From NCBI GenBank assembly GCA_902536555.1, contig CACAXR010000001.1:124001-188000 (forward strand): a stretch of 64,000 nucleotides of DNA, written 5' to 3'. Positions 35,716 to 41,832 of the stretch are shown here, piece by piece. Source of the DNA: an uncultured Prochlorococcus sp. GTDB taxonomy: Bacteria; Cyanobacteriota; Cyanobacteriia; PCC-6307; Cyanobiaceae. Numbering within the stretch: position 1 is the first letter of the stretch; every line of letters starts with the position of its first letter. Both the position numbers and the translations under genes were made by a program. The notes beneath the pieces were generated by a model. The model was not told the origin of the DNA. It saw only the letters and a program-made list of their open reading frames with translations, and did no database searches.

Positions 35716-35810
35716 CATTTTAGAAAGTAAAAAATCCCACCAATAAATGTACTTCCTACAAGAAGCAAGACCATAAGAAGTGCAATTAATTTTGGTAAAC
35801 TTCCAATCAT
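35715..35810 (-). CDS. Tiny membrane protein, paralogue of 24482-24571
   Basis: Encodes 31 aa, MIGSLPKLIALLMVLLLVGS then a helix end FYFLK. It shares the KLIxLLMVLLLxGS core with the micro-protein behind the DUF3804 gene at 24482. Linked by ATGA overlap to the next gene. Function unknown. Confidence 0.6.
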   Translation of the reverse strand: MIGSLPKLIALLMVLLLVGSTFIGGIFYFLK

Positions 35811-36033
35811 GTAAAACTTAATTACTTCTAATTTTAGATCGAATGTCAATTATTACAAAAATAAAAAGTCTTTATTAAGTAATCTATTTCTATATTTTCC
35901 CCAAACTTTCTTCGACTAATATTGTTCGATAAACTAAATAAAACGCTTTGGATTTGGCTGACTTACGAAAAAAGTTAACAAAATGCCATTCCCGTACCAT
36001 AAAAGCAGCACTATTTCCCGCAAATTATAGACT

Positions 36034-36078
36034 ATGACAAAAATTAATTACTGGCTAATGAAAAGTGAGCCAGCTTGA
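36034..36078 (+). pseudogene. EVE-gene 5' fragment 1 (left edge of island)
   Basis: ATG followed by the codons for MTKINYWLMKSEP, then Ala and a stop. The intact EVE gene at 46374 starts MTEINYWLMKSEP. The DNA core TACTGGCTAATGAAAAGTGA (36049-36068, identity continuing two bases further) is the same. Upstream sequence does not match the promoter block found before the other copies, as expected if this is the original chromosomal 5' end displaced by insertion. Confidence 0.75.
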
Positions 36079-36111
36079 TATAACTAGGTTTCTCAAATTT
36101 TCTTAAATTCT

Positions 36112-36133
36112 ATTCTAGCAAAATTCTAGCAAA
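36112..36133 (+). repeat. Tandem 11-bp direct repeat, module 1 left
   Basis: Two perfect copies of ATTCTAGCAAA back to back. The same unit pair (second unit ending AGA) occurs at 39519-39540 near the right end of the same module and nowhere else I could see. It fits an arm-type integrase site. Confidence 0.65.
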
Positions 36134-36184
36134 ACTAATAAATATAAAGCATCCATTGAGGTAAAGATTTAGGATAATTTGTGA

Positions 36185-36230
36185 TTGACAGTCGATCTAA
36201 ACTTAGAGGGATAAAACCCTCTTTTTTTTG
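36185..36230 (+). promoter_or_regulatory. Shared hairpin leader element, copy L3
   Basis: TTGACA, GTCGATCTAAACTTA, hairpin AGAGGG-ATAAAA-CCCTCT and a T8 run, with G just before the ATG at 36231. Identical to L4 except for T-run length. No SD is present. Confidence 0.7.
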
Positions 36231-36419
36231 ATGAAAAACAAATTTAAAAGATCAGCTTTTTTTGATATGTCTGATAACCTTTTCTATCGAATATCATTAA
36301 TAGGATTTTTAGTTGTTTTTAGCTCAATGGTATTTTTCCTAACGAAATATAGAGAAAAAAAAGTTAATAATATAAGCCAGATTTCCATAACTGAAAAAAT
36401 TAAATTTTTAAAGCATTAA
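36231..36419 (+). CDS. Small single-span membrane protein (duplicated pair, first gene)
   Basis: Encodes 62 aa: basic N-terminus with AFFDMSDNLFYR, one helix (ISLIGFLVVFSSMVFFL) and a charged tail. Stop and the next ATG overlap (TAATG). The gene and its leader are nearly duplicated at 40007-40180. Function unknown. Confidence 0.65.
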   Translation: MKNKFKRSAFFDMSDNLFYRISLIGFLVVFSSMVFFLTKYREKKVNNISQISITEKIKFLKH

Positions 36420-36775
36420 TGCAAAGATTTATAATTTCACCGTTATTTGCTTTATCTAGGTTTTTTATAAATATTTACGGAATATTTTTAAAGTTTTTTC
36501 TTCGATTAAATGGTGGTTATTGGTCAAGAATTGGTTTAGCCGAAAATATAACAGAGGAAAGAATAAAAAAAAGAAGATTATATATCCTGCCTTTTTATAT
36601 TCTTCTAGCTTTATTGTTTGGATTACTATCTGCTCTATATTGGTATTTTGTTATTCTCCATCTGCCACTTTCAATAGAAAGATATTTAAGTCCATTGAAT
36701 AACAATATTGCTTTAATAATTGCTTTTGCTACTTTCTTTGGTTGGCTTTATATTCTTTGTAAAACAAACAAATAA
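36419..36775 (+). CDS. Two-to-three-span membrane protein (duplicated pair, second gene)
   Basis: Encodes 118 aa starting MQRFIISPLFALSRFFIN, with hydrophobic spans near residues 5-25, 55-80 and 95-112. A close copy (about 90% or more identical) lies at 40195-40548. Translation is coupled to the preceding gene here. Function unknown. Confidence 0.7.
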   Translation: MQRFIISPLFALSRFFINIYGIFLKFFLRLNGGYWSRIGLAENITEERIKKRRLYILPFYILLALLFGLLSALYWYFVILHLPLSIERYLSPLNNNIALIIAFATFFGWLYILCKTNK

Positions 36776-36887
36776 AATGCTTTCTGAGAGATGATGTGGT
36801 CCGAGGATTAAAGATTTAATTAATCATGATTAAATCATTCTTAAGGATTCATGCAAAATATTTGTGACCGATTAATTTATATATACG

Positions 36888-37190
36888 ACAGTTCTGGTGA
36901 TCGACTCGACCAAGGTTGACCAACTAGATCTTCACTAATCCATGGTCTGCAATACCAAGGTAAATTAACTTATCTAACCTTTACGGAAAGAAAGTTAAAT
37001 GATCAGAAATTAAACTTTCGGGATTAATTCTGAACTATCTTAAAAATAAAGTCGTTTGTAAAGCATGAAGAAGTGAGTAATCACTTTTACATTCAAAACT
37101 AATTTCTAAGAAAATTCTTAATCTGATTATTAAATAGATCTCCTTTCTGTCGTCACCATTTAAAAAAGACCTGTAAAAGGGTCTTTTTTT
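36888..37190 (+). ncRNA. Candidate ~300-nt noncoding RNA
   Basis: A promoter-like TATATA lies just upstream, there is no ORF, GC content exceeds the surroundings, and there is an intrinsic terminator at the end. Includes the complementary ends described above. Not similar to tmRNA, RNase P RNA or 6S RNA as far as I can tell. Confidence 0.35.
37166..37190 (+). terminator. Intrinsic terminator, plus strand
   Basis: AAGACC (37166-37171) pairs with GGTCTT (37180-37185), loop of 8 nt, then T-run. Ends either the candidate RNA or a transcript from the 36231-36775 pair. Confidence 0.6.
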
Positions 37191-37241
37191 ATGTCTTAAA
37201 TTTTATTTATTTACTTTTAATCCACAAATAATTAAATATTT

Positions 37242-37373
37242 TTATCTCGCTCTTTCGCGATCAGTTAATGCTTTTTCAAAAGTAAAAAAGAAAGTACAAA
37301 TGCTATTCAATGCAACCAACAAAAGAACTACTGATCTTCCATGTTGATTTAATTGAAGTGATCTTTGAGTCAT
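37242..37373 (-). CDS. Small membrane-associated protein, 43 aa
   Basis: Begins MTQRSLQLNQHGRSVVLLLV, one helix and a charged end TDRERAR. It follows the 37378-37560 gene by 4 bp on the same strand, so the two form a pair. Function unknown. Confidence 0.5.
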   Translation of the reverse strand: MTQRSLQLNQHGRSVVLLLVALNSICTFFFTFEKALTDRERAR

Positions 37374-37377
37374 ACTT

Positions 37378-37560
37378 TTAATAATCATCATTGTAATCGG
37401 ATGGACTACCAGTTAAAGAACAAACAACTGATTCCTCTTTTTTCATTTCTTTTATTTCCATTATTGGTCTGCCCATTTTCTTAAGAACATCTATATCTTC
37501 TTTAGTCTGACAGCGAGCAATTATGTTTCCTTTTTGATCAAAGCAACTGTAGTAAGTCAT
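37378..37560 (-). CDS. Small soluble protein, 60 aa
   Basis: MTYYSCFDQKGNIIARCQTK continues into KKMGRPIMEIKEMKKEE and ends Asp/Tyr rich. The N-terminal beta-like pattern with a Cys at residues 6 and 17 is coherent. Its 5' UTR carries the hairpin at 37586-37629. Function unknown. Confidence 0.6.
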   Translation of the reverse strand: MTYYSCFDQKGNIIARCQTKEDIDVLKKMGRPIMEIKEMKKEESVVCSLTGSPSDYNDDY

Positions 37561-37585
37561 TTTATTAAATGCAATTTAAAGTTCA

Positions 37586-37629
37586 TGGTTGATTTCAGTT
37601 GCAGCAACGCAACCGACTCATGATAACCA
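37586..37629 (-). promoter_or_regulatory. Structured 5' UTR hairpin, copy 1
   Basis: On the minus strand TGGTT/AACCA close a hairpin whose inner stem is CGGTTGC / GCAACTG (one G-U). The same architecture, with CAGTTG / CAACTG instead, occurs on the plus strand at 41351-41394. The change of a pair from G-U to A-U supports RNA pairing. It lies divergent to leader element K. Confidence 0.55.
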
Positions 37630-37674
37630 TATTTCTAATTTAGGTCAGCCATAGATTTAAATGGCTAAAAAAAC

Positions 37675-37787
37675 ATACCTCTTTCCGTACCTAAATGTTC
37701 CTCAAACCGCACACATTAGATACGCAGTGTTTTAGTCAAATCAATTAGAACAAAGAGGTAGTTAAACGAATATACAAAGGAGAATTT
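37675..37787 (+). promoter_or_regulatory. Conserved leader element K, copy 2
   Basis: Contains TTTCCGTACCTAAATG, TTCCTCAAACCGCACACA and CAATTAGAACAAAGAGGTAG, matching copy 1 (27902) and, in its first blocks, copy 3 (41214-41314, minus strand). Ends in a canonical SD AAAGGAGAA. Likely promoter plus 5' UTR of the 37788 gene. Confidence 0.55.
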
Positions 37788-37925
37788 ATGAGTGGAGATT
37801 TTGAGACTCTTGAAATTAATCAACCAAAAATTAAATATTTAAAACCAGAAGACAATACAAAATGGTTAGACAAATTAATTAATAATATTGAGGACATGAA
37901 GAAGAAGATATCAAAAGATTCTTAG
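37788..37925 (+). CDS. Small soluble protein, 45 aa
   Basis: MSGDFETLEINQPKIKYLKP then a charged helix (LDKLINNIEDMKKKI). Good SD (AAGGAGAA, 6 nt spacing). It shares its leader with Cys-tailed proteins but has no Cys. Function unknown. Confidence 0.6.
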   Translation: MSGDFETLEINQPKIKYLKPEDNTKWLDKLINNIEDMKKKISKDS

Positions 37926-38060
37926 AAATTTAAGAAAGAAACTTTTTTATTTGATCTTTAGTTTGAATGAAAAGAAATTCAAAAAAGAATTTAAATTTTG
38001 TATTTAAGGTAACCGCTTTTTTGTGAGCATTATTCAGAATAAGAGTCCGACTATTTTTTT

Positions 38061-38204
38061 ATGCAAAAAAATTTAGATGAAAATTCTTATGAAAAAAGAA
38101 TTGAAAATATAGAAAAAGGAAAATCTTATTTAAAAAGTAATGGATTTTTTAAATCAAAATCTAATCTATTCGAAGAAATACAAAGATTTATCTATAAAAG
38201 GTAA
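38061..38204 (+). CDS. Small charged protein, 47 aa
   Basis: MQKNLDENSYEKRIENIEKG then KSYLKSNGFFKSKSN and a final amphipathic helix. It starts directly after a T7 run without an SD, similar in style to the L-type leaders, though the hairpin is absent. Function unknown. Confidence 0.5.
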   Translation: MQKNLDENSYEKRIENIEKGKSYLKSNGFFKSKSNLFEEIQRFIYKR

Positions 38205-38322
38205 TTTAAAAAATATTTTTTACTTTTGATTAATTAAATCTCTCCATAAGCAAGCCATCACATAAAAGAAAGAAAGACTTGAAAAGGTAAAGAGAAAAAA
38301 AGAATGGGTCAATTTTCTATAA

Positions 38323-38427
38323 CTAAATTAGACCAAATAATCCTGCGGTAAAACCAACAGCCGAAAAGAATGTGAACTCAATCAAATCTCTTGGGGCAGA
38401 GTTCATAAATAAACCGATTTGAGTCAT
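38323..38427 (-). CDS. Tiny hydrophobic protein, 34 aa
   Basis: MTQIGLFMNSAPRDLIEFTF continues into a Gly/Phe-rich hydrophobic end SAVGFTAGLFGLI. It follows the lipoprotein-like gene (38432-38626) by 4 bp on the same strand. Function unknown. Confidence 0.5.
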   Translation of the reverse strand: MTQIGLFMNSAPRDLIEFTFFSAVGFTAGLFGLI

Positions 38428-38431
38428 GATT

Positions 38432-38626
38432 TTATGACTTGAGAGAATCTTTTAAATCAAACTTTTCAGCTTTTTCAATTTGACACTCAGTATCATCTTC
38501 AGCACATTTGATTTCAGCTTTTTTGTTCATGTGGCTACTACAACCGCCTGCTATAACTGGTAAACCGGTCGTAGCCGTAAAACCAGTTAAACATACAAAA
38601 GCTATATAAGGAAAAAGTCTTTTCAT
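38432..38626 (-). CDS. Small exported or lipoprotein-like protein, 64 aa
   Basis: Signal-like N-terminus (MKRLFPYIAFVCLTGFTATT) with a possible lipobox LPVIAGGC, although Gly at -2 is atypical. The mature part has CSS, KCAEDDTEC and an acidic/basic tail. Probably anchored to, or exported across, the inner membrane. Function unknown. Confidence 0.6.
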   Translation of the reverse strand: MKRLFPYIAFVCLTGFTATTGLPVIAGGCSSHMNKKAEIKCAEDDTECQIEKAEKFDLKDSLKS

Positions 38627-38827
38627 TTAATTGTTACTTTATGTAAACTTATTATGTTATATAAAAAGTTCAAGTGTGAGTAGCTGACAACTCGCGTGCA
38701 CCCTATACCAATCATCTAAAGTGATTTAGCAAGCCTATGAGTTTTATATTTATCTGAGTATTTTTACTTATATCTTGAGTTGAAGACTTTTAATAATTAA
38801 TGTTTGTTTTGGGTTTATATATAAGTC

Positions 38828-38983
38828 ATGGATAAAGAGCATTTAATTGATTTAATATCTAATAGCATTATTTCTGAGATTAAAGATCTCGAAATTAATG
38901 AGGAAAAATTGATTGCAAATAATTATTTAAATAATCTGAATTTAAATCAGCTTAGAATAATTTCTAAAGAATTTATTTTGTAA
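38828..38983 (+). CDS. Small protein, paralogue of 12265-12420
   Basis: 51 aa with ends MDKEHLIDLISNS and QLRIISKEFIL matching the copy at 12265 (MDKDHLIELISNS, QLRTMSKEFIL), same length. The middle is divergent and Glu/Asn rich. Function unknown. Confidence 0.65.
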   Translation: MDKEHLIDLISNSIISEIKDLEINEEKLIANNYLNNLNLNQLRIISKEFIL

Positions 38984-39061
38984 TTTTTATTGAATATTTA
39001 TTTAAATAAATGAGATTTTCTTTACTATCATTTGAATTTTAATAAGTTAATACCTTTTAAT

Positions 39062-39247
39062 ATGAATGATTCAGAAGAATTTAAACCTAGCCTTAAACAA
39101 ATAAATGAGGATATCAGACCTACATGGGAAGATATCAAAAAACAATCAGAAGTTTTAGTTAACAAACTTGGTTGCCCTAGATCATTTGTAGGAGGAATGC
39201 TTCATGCAATAGCAAGCGACTTCTCTGATATGAAAACTTGGGAATAA
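39062..39247 (+). CDS. Small soluble protein, 61 aa
   Basis: MNDSEEFKPSLKQINEDIRP, then RSFVGGMLHAIASDFSD and a terminal MKTWE. The last six codons and the following bases match the end of the DUF3804 gene at 43634, so the two modules share sequence here. Start at ATG 39062 is preferred over an upstream non-ATG. Function unknown. Confidence 0.55.
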   Translation: MNDSEEFKPSLKQINEDIRPTWEDIKKQSEVLVNKLGCPRSFVGGMLHAIASDFSDMKTWE

Positions 39248-39397
39248 ATGAAAAACTTATTACTTAAACCACTTTTCAAACTATTCAAAAAAAGCACTTT
39301 CCTCTTATCACTAAATCAAAACTCGTGCCCTGTTTTAGATGCTGAAGACATAAAAAAGCAAGAACAGAAAGAAGCTATTGAAAGGTTGTACCCGTAA
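39248..39397 (+). CDS. Small basic protein, 49 aa
   Basis: MKNLLLKPLFKLFKKSTFLL then polar residues and a charged end KEAIERLYP. The ATG lies immediately after the preceding stop (TAAATG). It could be membrane-surface bound through the amphipathic N-terminus. Confidence 0.5.
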   Translation: MKNLLLKPLFKLFKKSTFLLSLNQNSCPVLDAEDIKKQEQKEAIERLYP

Positions 39398-39469
39398 ACT
39401 TTTAACAGAAATGTATCAGATCATATATACGATGCAGCACGGTCCTATGCACCCCCATGCCACCCATTA

Positions 39470-39608
39470 CTTTCCTAAATTGTGACTTTGATGGATAATA
39501 AACATATAAAAAAATCTGATTCTAGCAAAATTCTAGCAGATAAATTCCTTCAATTCCCTTGATATGAATGAAGAAAATTTTTGGCTAATGAAAAGTGAGC
39601 GCGTCTAG
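39470..39608 (+). other. Module junction 1/2: promoter-like block, direct repeats, EVE 5' fragment 2
   Basis: Block P (CTTTCCTAAAT, then TTTGATGGATAATAAA) at 39470-39501 matches the sequence before the intact EVE gene. Tandem 11-bp repeats ATTCTAGCAAA/ATTCTAGCAGA follow at 39519-39540. ATG 39564 then encodes MNEENFWLMKSERV and stops. Core TGGCTAATGAAAAGTGAGC is at 39582-39600. This is the right end of module 1 fused to the left end of module 2. Confidence 0.7.
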
Positions 39609-39641
39609 CTATTACTGGGATTTCAGGGAATCGTAATTTTT

Positions 39642-39663
39642 TACTCAAACTTTACTCAAACTT
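39642..39663 (+). repeat. Tandem 11-bp direct repeat, module 2 left
   Basis: Two perfect copies of TACTCAAACTT. The same unit pair, slightly degenerate, occurs at 42299-42320 near the module's right end. Preceded by GCGTCTAGCTATTACTGGGA, which also begins module 3. Confidence 0.65.
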
Positions 39664-39840
39664 TTAAAGACTAAAAAACTAACCGATATTGAGTTCGGTT
39701 CGAAGTAAGAAAACCCTGAAACTATTAATCTCTTTTGATGAATAGTCTTCAAATGACAAAGACACAAAGCACAAAAACTACATTAAGTAGCAAGCTAAGT
39801 GTCTTGGAAGTAATCTGCATTAATTAAAAAGGTTTTTGTA

Positions 39841-39948
39841 CTCGTGTGTAGGAGTGCGGGGTTAACCTTGAAACCGCTAGGCTCAAGTCCTTACGAAAAG
39901 GACAAGTCCTTAGACCACTTATACCTAAGAAACACACTCATCACAAGT
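39841..39948 (+). ncRNA. Candidate structured RNA with three-arm fold
   Basis: A closing stem (TGTG/CACA with GAGTG/CACTC) encloses three hairpins: GCGG...CCGC, a perfect GTCCT-7nt-AGGAC arm, and CTTAG...CTAAG. The region is clearly GC-richer than the module around it and holds no ORF. It superficially resembles a tRNA cloverleaf but lacks the T-loop and conserved bases. Strand is uncertain. Confidence 0.45.
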
Positions 39949-39961
39949 AAAAATAACTTGA

Positions 39962-40006
39962 TTGACAGTCGATCTAAACTTAGAGGGATAAAACCCTCTT
40001 TTTTTG
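39962..40006 (+). promoter_or_regulatory. Shared hairpin leader element, copy L4
   Basis: Near-identical to L3: TTGACA, GTCGATCTAAACTTA, AGAGGG-ATAAAA-CCCTCT and a T7 run, G, ATG. Part of the duplicated block that includes the next two genes. Confidence 0.7.
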
Positions 40007-40180
40007 ATGAGAAACAAATTTAAAAGATCAGCTTTTTTTGATATGTCTGATGACCTTTTCTATCGAATATCATTAATAGGATTTTTAGTTGTTTTTAGCT
40101 CAATGGTATTTTTCCTAACGAAATATAGAGAAAAAAAAGTTAATAATATAAGCCAGATTTCCATAACTGAACAAATTTAA
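40007..40180 (+). CDS. Small single-span membrane protein (second copy, truncated)
   Basis: 57 aa, almost identical to the 36231-36419 protein up to ISITE, then QI and stop. A substitution or indel near the end (GAAAAAATTAAAT versus GAACAAATTTAAT) removes five codons and the TAATG overlap with the next gene, so coupling has been lost in this copy. Confidence 0.65.
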   Translation: MRNKFKRSAFFDMSDDLFYRISLIGFLVVFSSMVFFLTKYREKKVNNISQISITEQI

Positions 40181-40194
40181 TTTTTAAAGCAGTA

Positions 40195-40548
40195 ATGCAA
40201 AGATTTATAATTTCCCCGTTATTTGCTTTATCTAGATTTTTTATAAATACTTACGGAATATTTTTAAAGTTTTTTCTCCAATTAAATGGTGGTTATTGGT
40301 CAAGAATTGGTTTAACCGAAAATATTACAGAGGAAAGAATTAAAAAAAGAAGATTATATATCTTACCTTTTTATATTCTTCTGGCTTTATTGTTTGGATT
40401 ACTATCTGCTCTTTATTGGTATTTGGTGATTCTATATGTACCACTTTTGATAGAAAGATATTTAAGTCCATTGAATAACAGTATTGCTTTAATAATTGCT
40501 TTCGCTACTTTCTTTAGCTGGCTTTATATTCTTTGTAAAACAAAATAA
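40195..40548 (+). CDS. Two-to-three-span membrane protein (second copy)
   Basis: 117 aa, a close copy of 36419-36775 with a few substitutions (for example FINTYG for FINIYG and LQLNGG for LRLNGG). The frame is intact, so both copies may be used. Function unknown. Confidence 0.7.
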   Translation: MQRFIISPLFALSRFFINTYGIFLKFFLQLNGGYWSRIGLTENITEERIKKRRLYILPFYILLALLFGLLSALYWYLVILYVPLLIERYLSPLNNSIALIIAFATFFSWLYILCKTK

Positions 40549-40584
40549 ACAAAGTATTATCTATCTGCAAAAGCAAAAGATACT

Positions 40585-40719
40585 TTATTTAAAATCTTCT
40601 TTTGTTTGATTATCATTTTCTCTTACCCAATAGTCCTCATATTTTAAATTTCTTTTTTGATAATCTAATGCGTTCATGTTCTTATCGAGTATGGCAAAAG
40701 GAGAATTAGTAAATTTCAT
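40585..40719 (-). CDS. Small soluble protein, 44 aa
   Basis: MKFTNSPFAILDKNMNALDY then QKRNLKYEDYWVREN. The YEDYW-x-RE segment resembles FEDYWKREC in the 41031-41213 protein, but the Cys tail is missing. An AGAGGTG SD-like stretch precedes the ATG. Function unknown. Confidence 0.5.
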   Translation of the reverse strand: MKFTNSPFAILDKNMNALDYQKRNLKYEDYWVRENDNQTKEDFK

Positions 40720-40784
40720 GGCATAACACCTCTAAAAAAAATAGTTTATTGAATATTTAATAGATATGAGATTTTATTTATCTC

Positions 40785-41013
40785 AAGTAACTAGATCCTC
40801 TATAAGTAAGCTTTATTGTTTTCTCTTCTTGGCTCTTGCAATATACGAAAGATTTGCCGTTAAAATACATCTTTACCATTATGCAGCTCCTGGTCTTGAT
40901 CAAGTCCCCGTCCTATGGCTTGATTCGTACTGCGGTCTATCTAATAGTAGATCGGACGATTTGGTAGCATTTACTACACTTTATTTATAGAGTATTTATA
41001 CTCAGTTGTCAAC
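40785..41013 (+). repeat. ~230-bp RNA-like repeated element, copy B
   Basis: Second copy of the 24980-25207 element. The GC-rich core is conserved best, and the 3' palindrome has G-C where copy A has A-T. An ORF (YERFAVKIHLYHYAAPGLDQ...) runs through this copy, but the homologous frame in copy A has an internal stop. The -10 box of copy A (TATAAT) is TATTGT here. Confidence 0.6.
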
Positions 41014-41030
41014 CCTTAAGATTAAAATTC

Positions 41031-41213
41031 TCAGTCGCAATAGACTAAACAATGCTGATTAGTTGGATGTTCTCTACATTCCCTCTTCCAATAGTCTTCA
41101 AATAAATGGTTATCTCTATCAAGATTTCTTGTTATTTCTTCCATTCTGTTTCCAGCATAATTAAATGCTTTTAGGTATCTTGGAAGGATTGTGAATTGAT
41201 TGAATAGTTTCAT
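41031..41213 (-). CDS. Small Cys-tailed protein, 60 aa
   Basis: MKLFNQFTILPRYLKAFNYA then a charged helix and LFEDYWKRECREHPTNQHCL ending VYCD. The ending is shared with 27996-28148 (ECAEHPSNNHC...CD). SD AGGAGG lies 6 nt before the ATG. Its leader is element K copy 3. Confidence 0.65.
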   Translation of the reverse strand: MKLFNQFTILPRYLKAFNYAGNRMEEITRNLDRDNHLFEDYWKRECREHPTNQHCLVYCD

Positions 41214-41314
41214 TTAGACCTCCTAGATCTATACTTATATTGTCCTCCTATAGCCTTGAAATTTATAGGTCGGTTTGAGGAACTATTAGGTACGGGAAGA
41301 GGTATATATTTTGA
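41214..41314 (-). promoter_or_regulatory. Conserved leader element K, copy 3
   Basis: On the minus strand it reads TACCTCTTCCCGTACCTAA, then TAGTTCCTCAAACCG, and ends with AGGAGGACA and a second AGGAGG next to the ATG. It matches copy 2 (37675) in the CCGTACCTAA and GTTCCTCAAACCG blocks. Confidence 0.55.
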
Positions 41315-41350
41315 ATCAAAAAATACTAAAGCAGTCCTAAAATTAATACA

Positions 41351-41394
41351 TGGTTGTCATGAGGCAGTTGCAGGGATACAACTGAAGCCAACCA
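41351..41394 (+). promoter_or_regulatory. Structured hairpin, copy 2
   Basis: TGGTT/AACCA close an inner stem CAGTTG / CAACTG (41365-41370 with 41379-41384). It is the counterpart of 37586-37629 and, as there, lies divergent to element K. No gene follows within 250 bp, so the downstream gene seen at copy 1 may have been lost. Confidence 0.5.
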
Positions 41395-41628
41395 TAAATT
41401 ATTAGAGATCAATTCAAGATTTAAAACACACTCATTATTTAAAAAGAAATCTTCTCCACTTTAGATAAAACTAAAATAAATCAGGATTTGAAAACAATGT
41501 AATCATAGATACCAACAGGTATTTAGCTAATTGATTATATATTTAACACACGAGTTAACCCGTTCCAATTTGTTGACTCTGAGGTTTTACCGTTGATTCC
41601 TTATCTTCTGAAAGTTGTTCCTTGCAGC

Positions 41629-41662
41629 TTTAGATTAAAAAACGGTCTTTATTTAATCTAAA
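41629..41662 (+). promoter_or_regulatory. Hairpin abutting the 41665 start codon
   Basis: TTTAGATTAAA (41629-41639) pairs perfectly with TTTAATCTAAA (41652-41662), ending 2 nt before the ATG. There is no SD. The hairpin would place the start codon at its base and could gate initiation. Confidence 0.45.
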
Positions 41663-41664
41663 CC

Positions 41665-41802
41665 ATGCAAAAGAAAATCGTAAAAAAATATGCTGAATTA
41701 ATGCATCAGGCGCAACAAGCTACTGGAAGAAAAGAAGCAGTTGGACTAATACATAAAGCAGCAAAGTTAAAAACTAAATTTGATAATTACGAGATGATGT
41801 GA
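41665..41802 (+). CDS. Small basic helical protein, 45 aa
   Basis: MQKKIVKKYAELMHQAQQAT then GRKEAVGLIHKAAKLKTKF. Two helices with a basic surface, possibly nucleic-acid binding. It precedes the tandem-repeat protein gene by 30 bp on the same strand. Confidence 0.55.
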   Translation: MQKKIVKKYAELMHQAQQATGRKEAVGLIHKAAKLKTKFDNYEMM

Positions 41803-41832
41803 TCATCTACAAAGCAATTTTCCCAAATAAGA

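Larger units (their letters stand above)
36776..37241. other. 466-bp region with a terminator, possible RNA gene
   Basis: No ORF. GC-richer sequence from ~36885 (CGACAG, CTCGACCAAGGTTGACC) runs to the terminator at 37166. A TATATA box at 36878-36883 could start a ~300-nt transcript. The 5' segment TGGTGA and 3' TCACCA are complementary, as are CGACAG and CTGTCG, but the two pairings are not nested. Confidence 0.4.

Noticed and set aside
39841-39948. Degenerate tRNA gene
   Set aside because: The three-arm fold is tRNA-like, but the T-loop and D-loop consensus bases are missing and the anticodon-like loop lacks U33 on one strand and a purine at 37 on the other.
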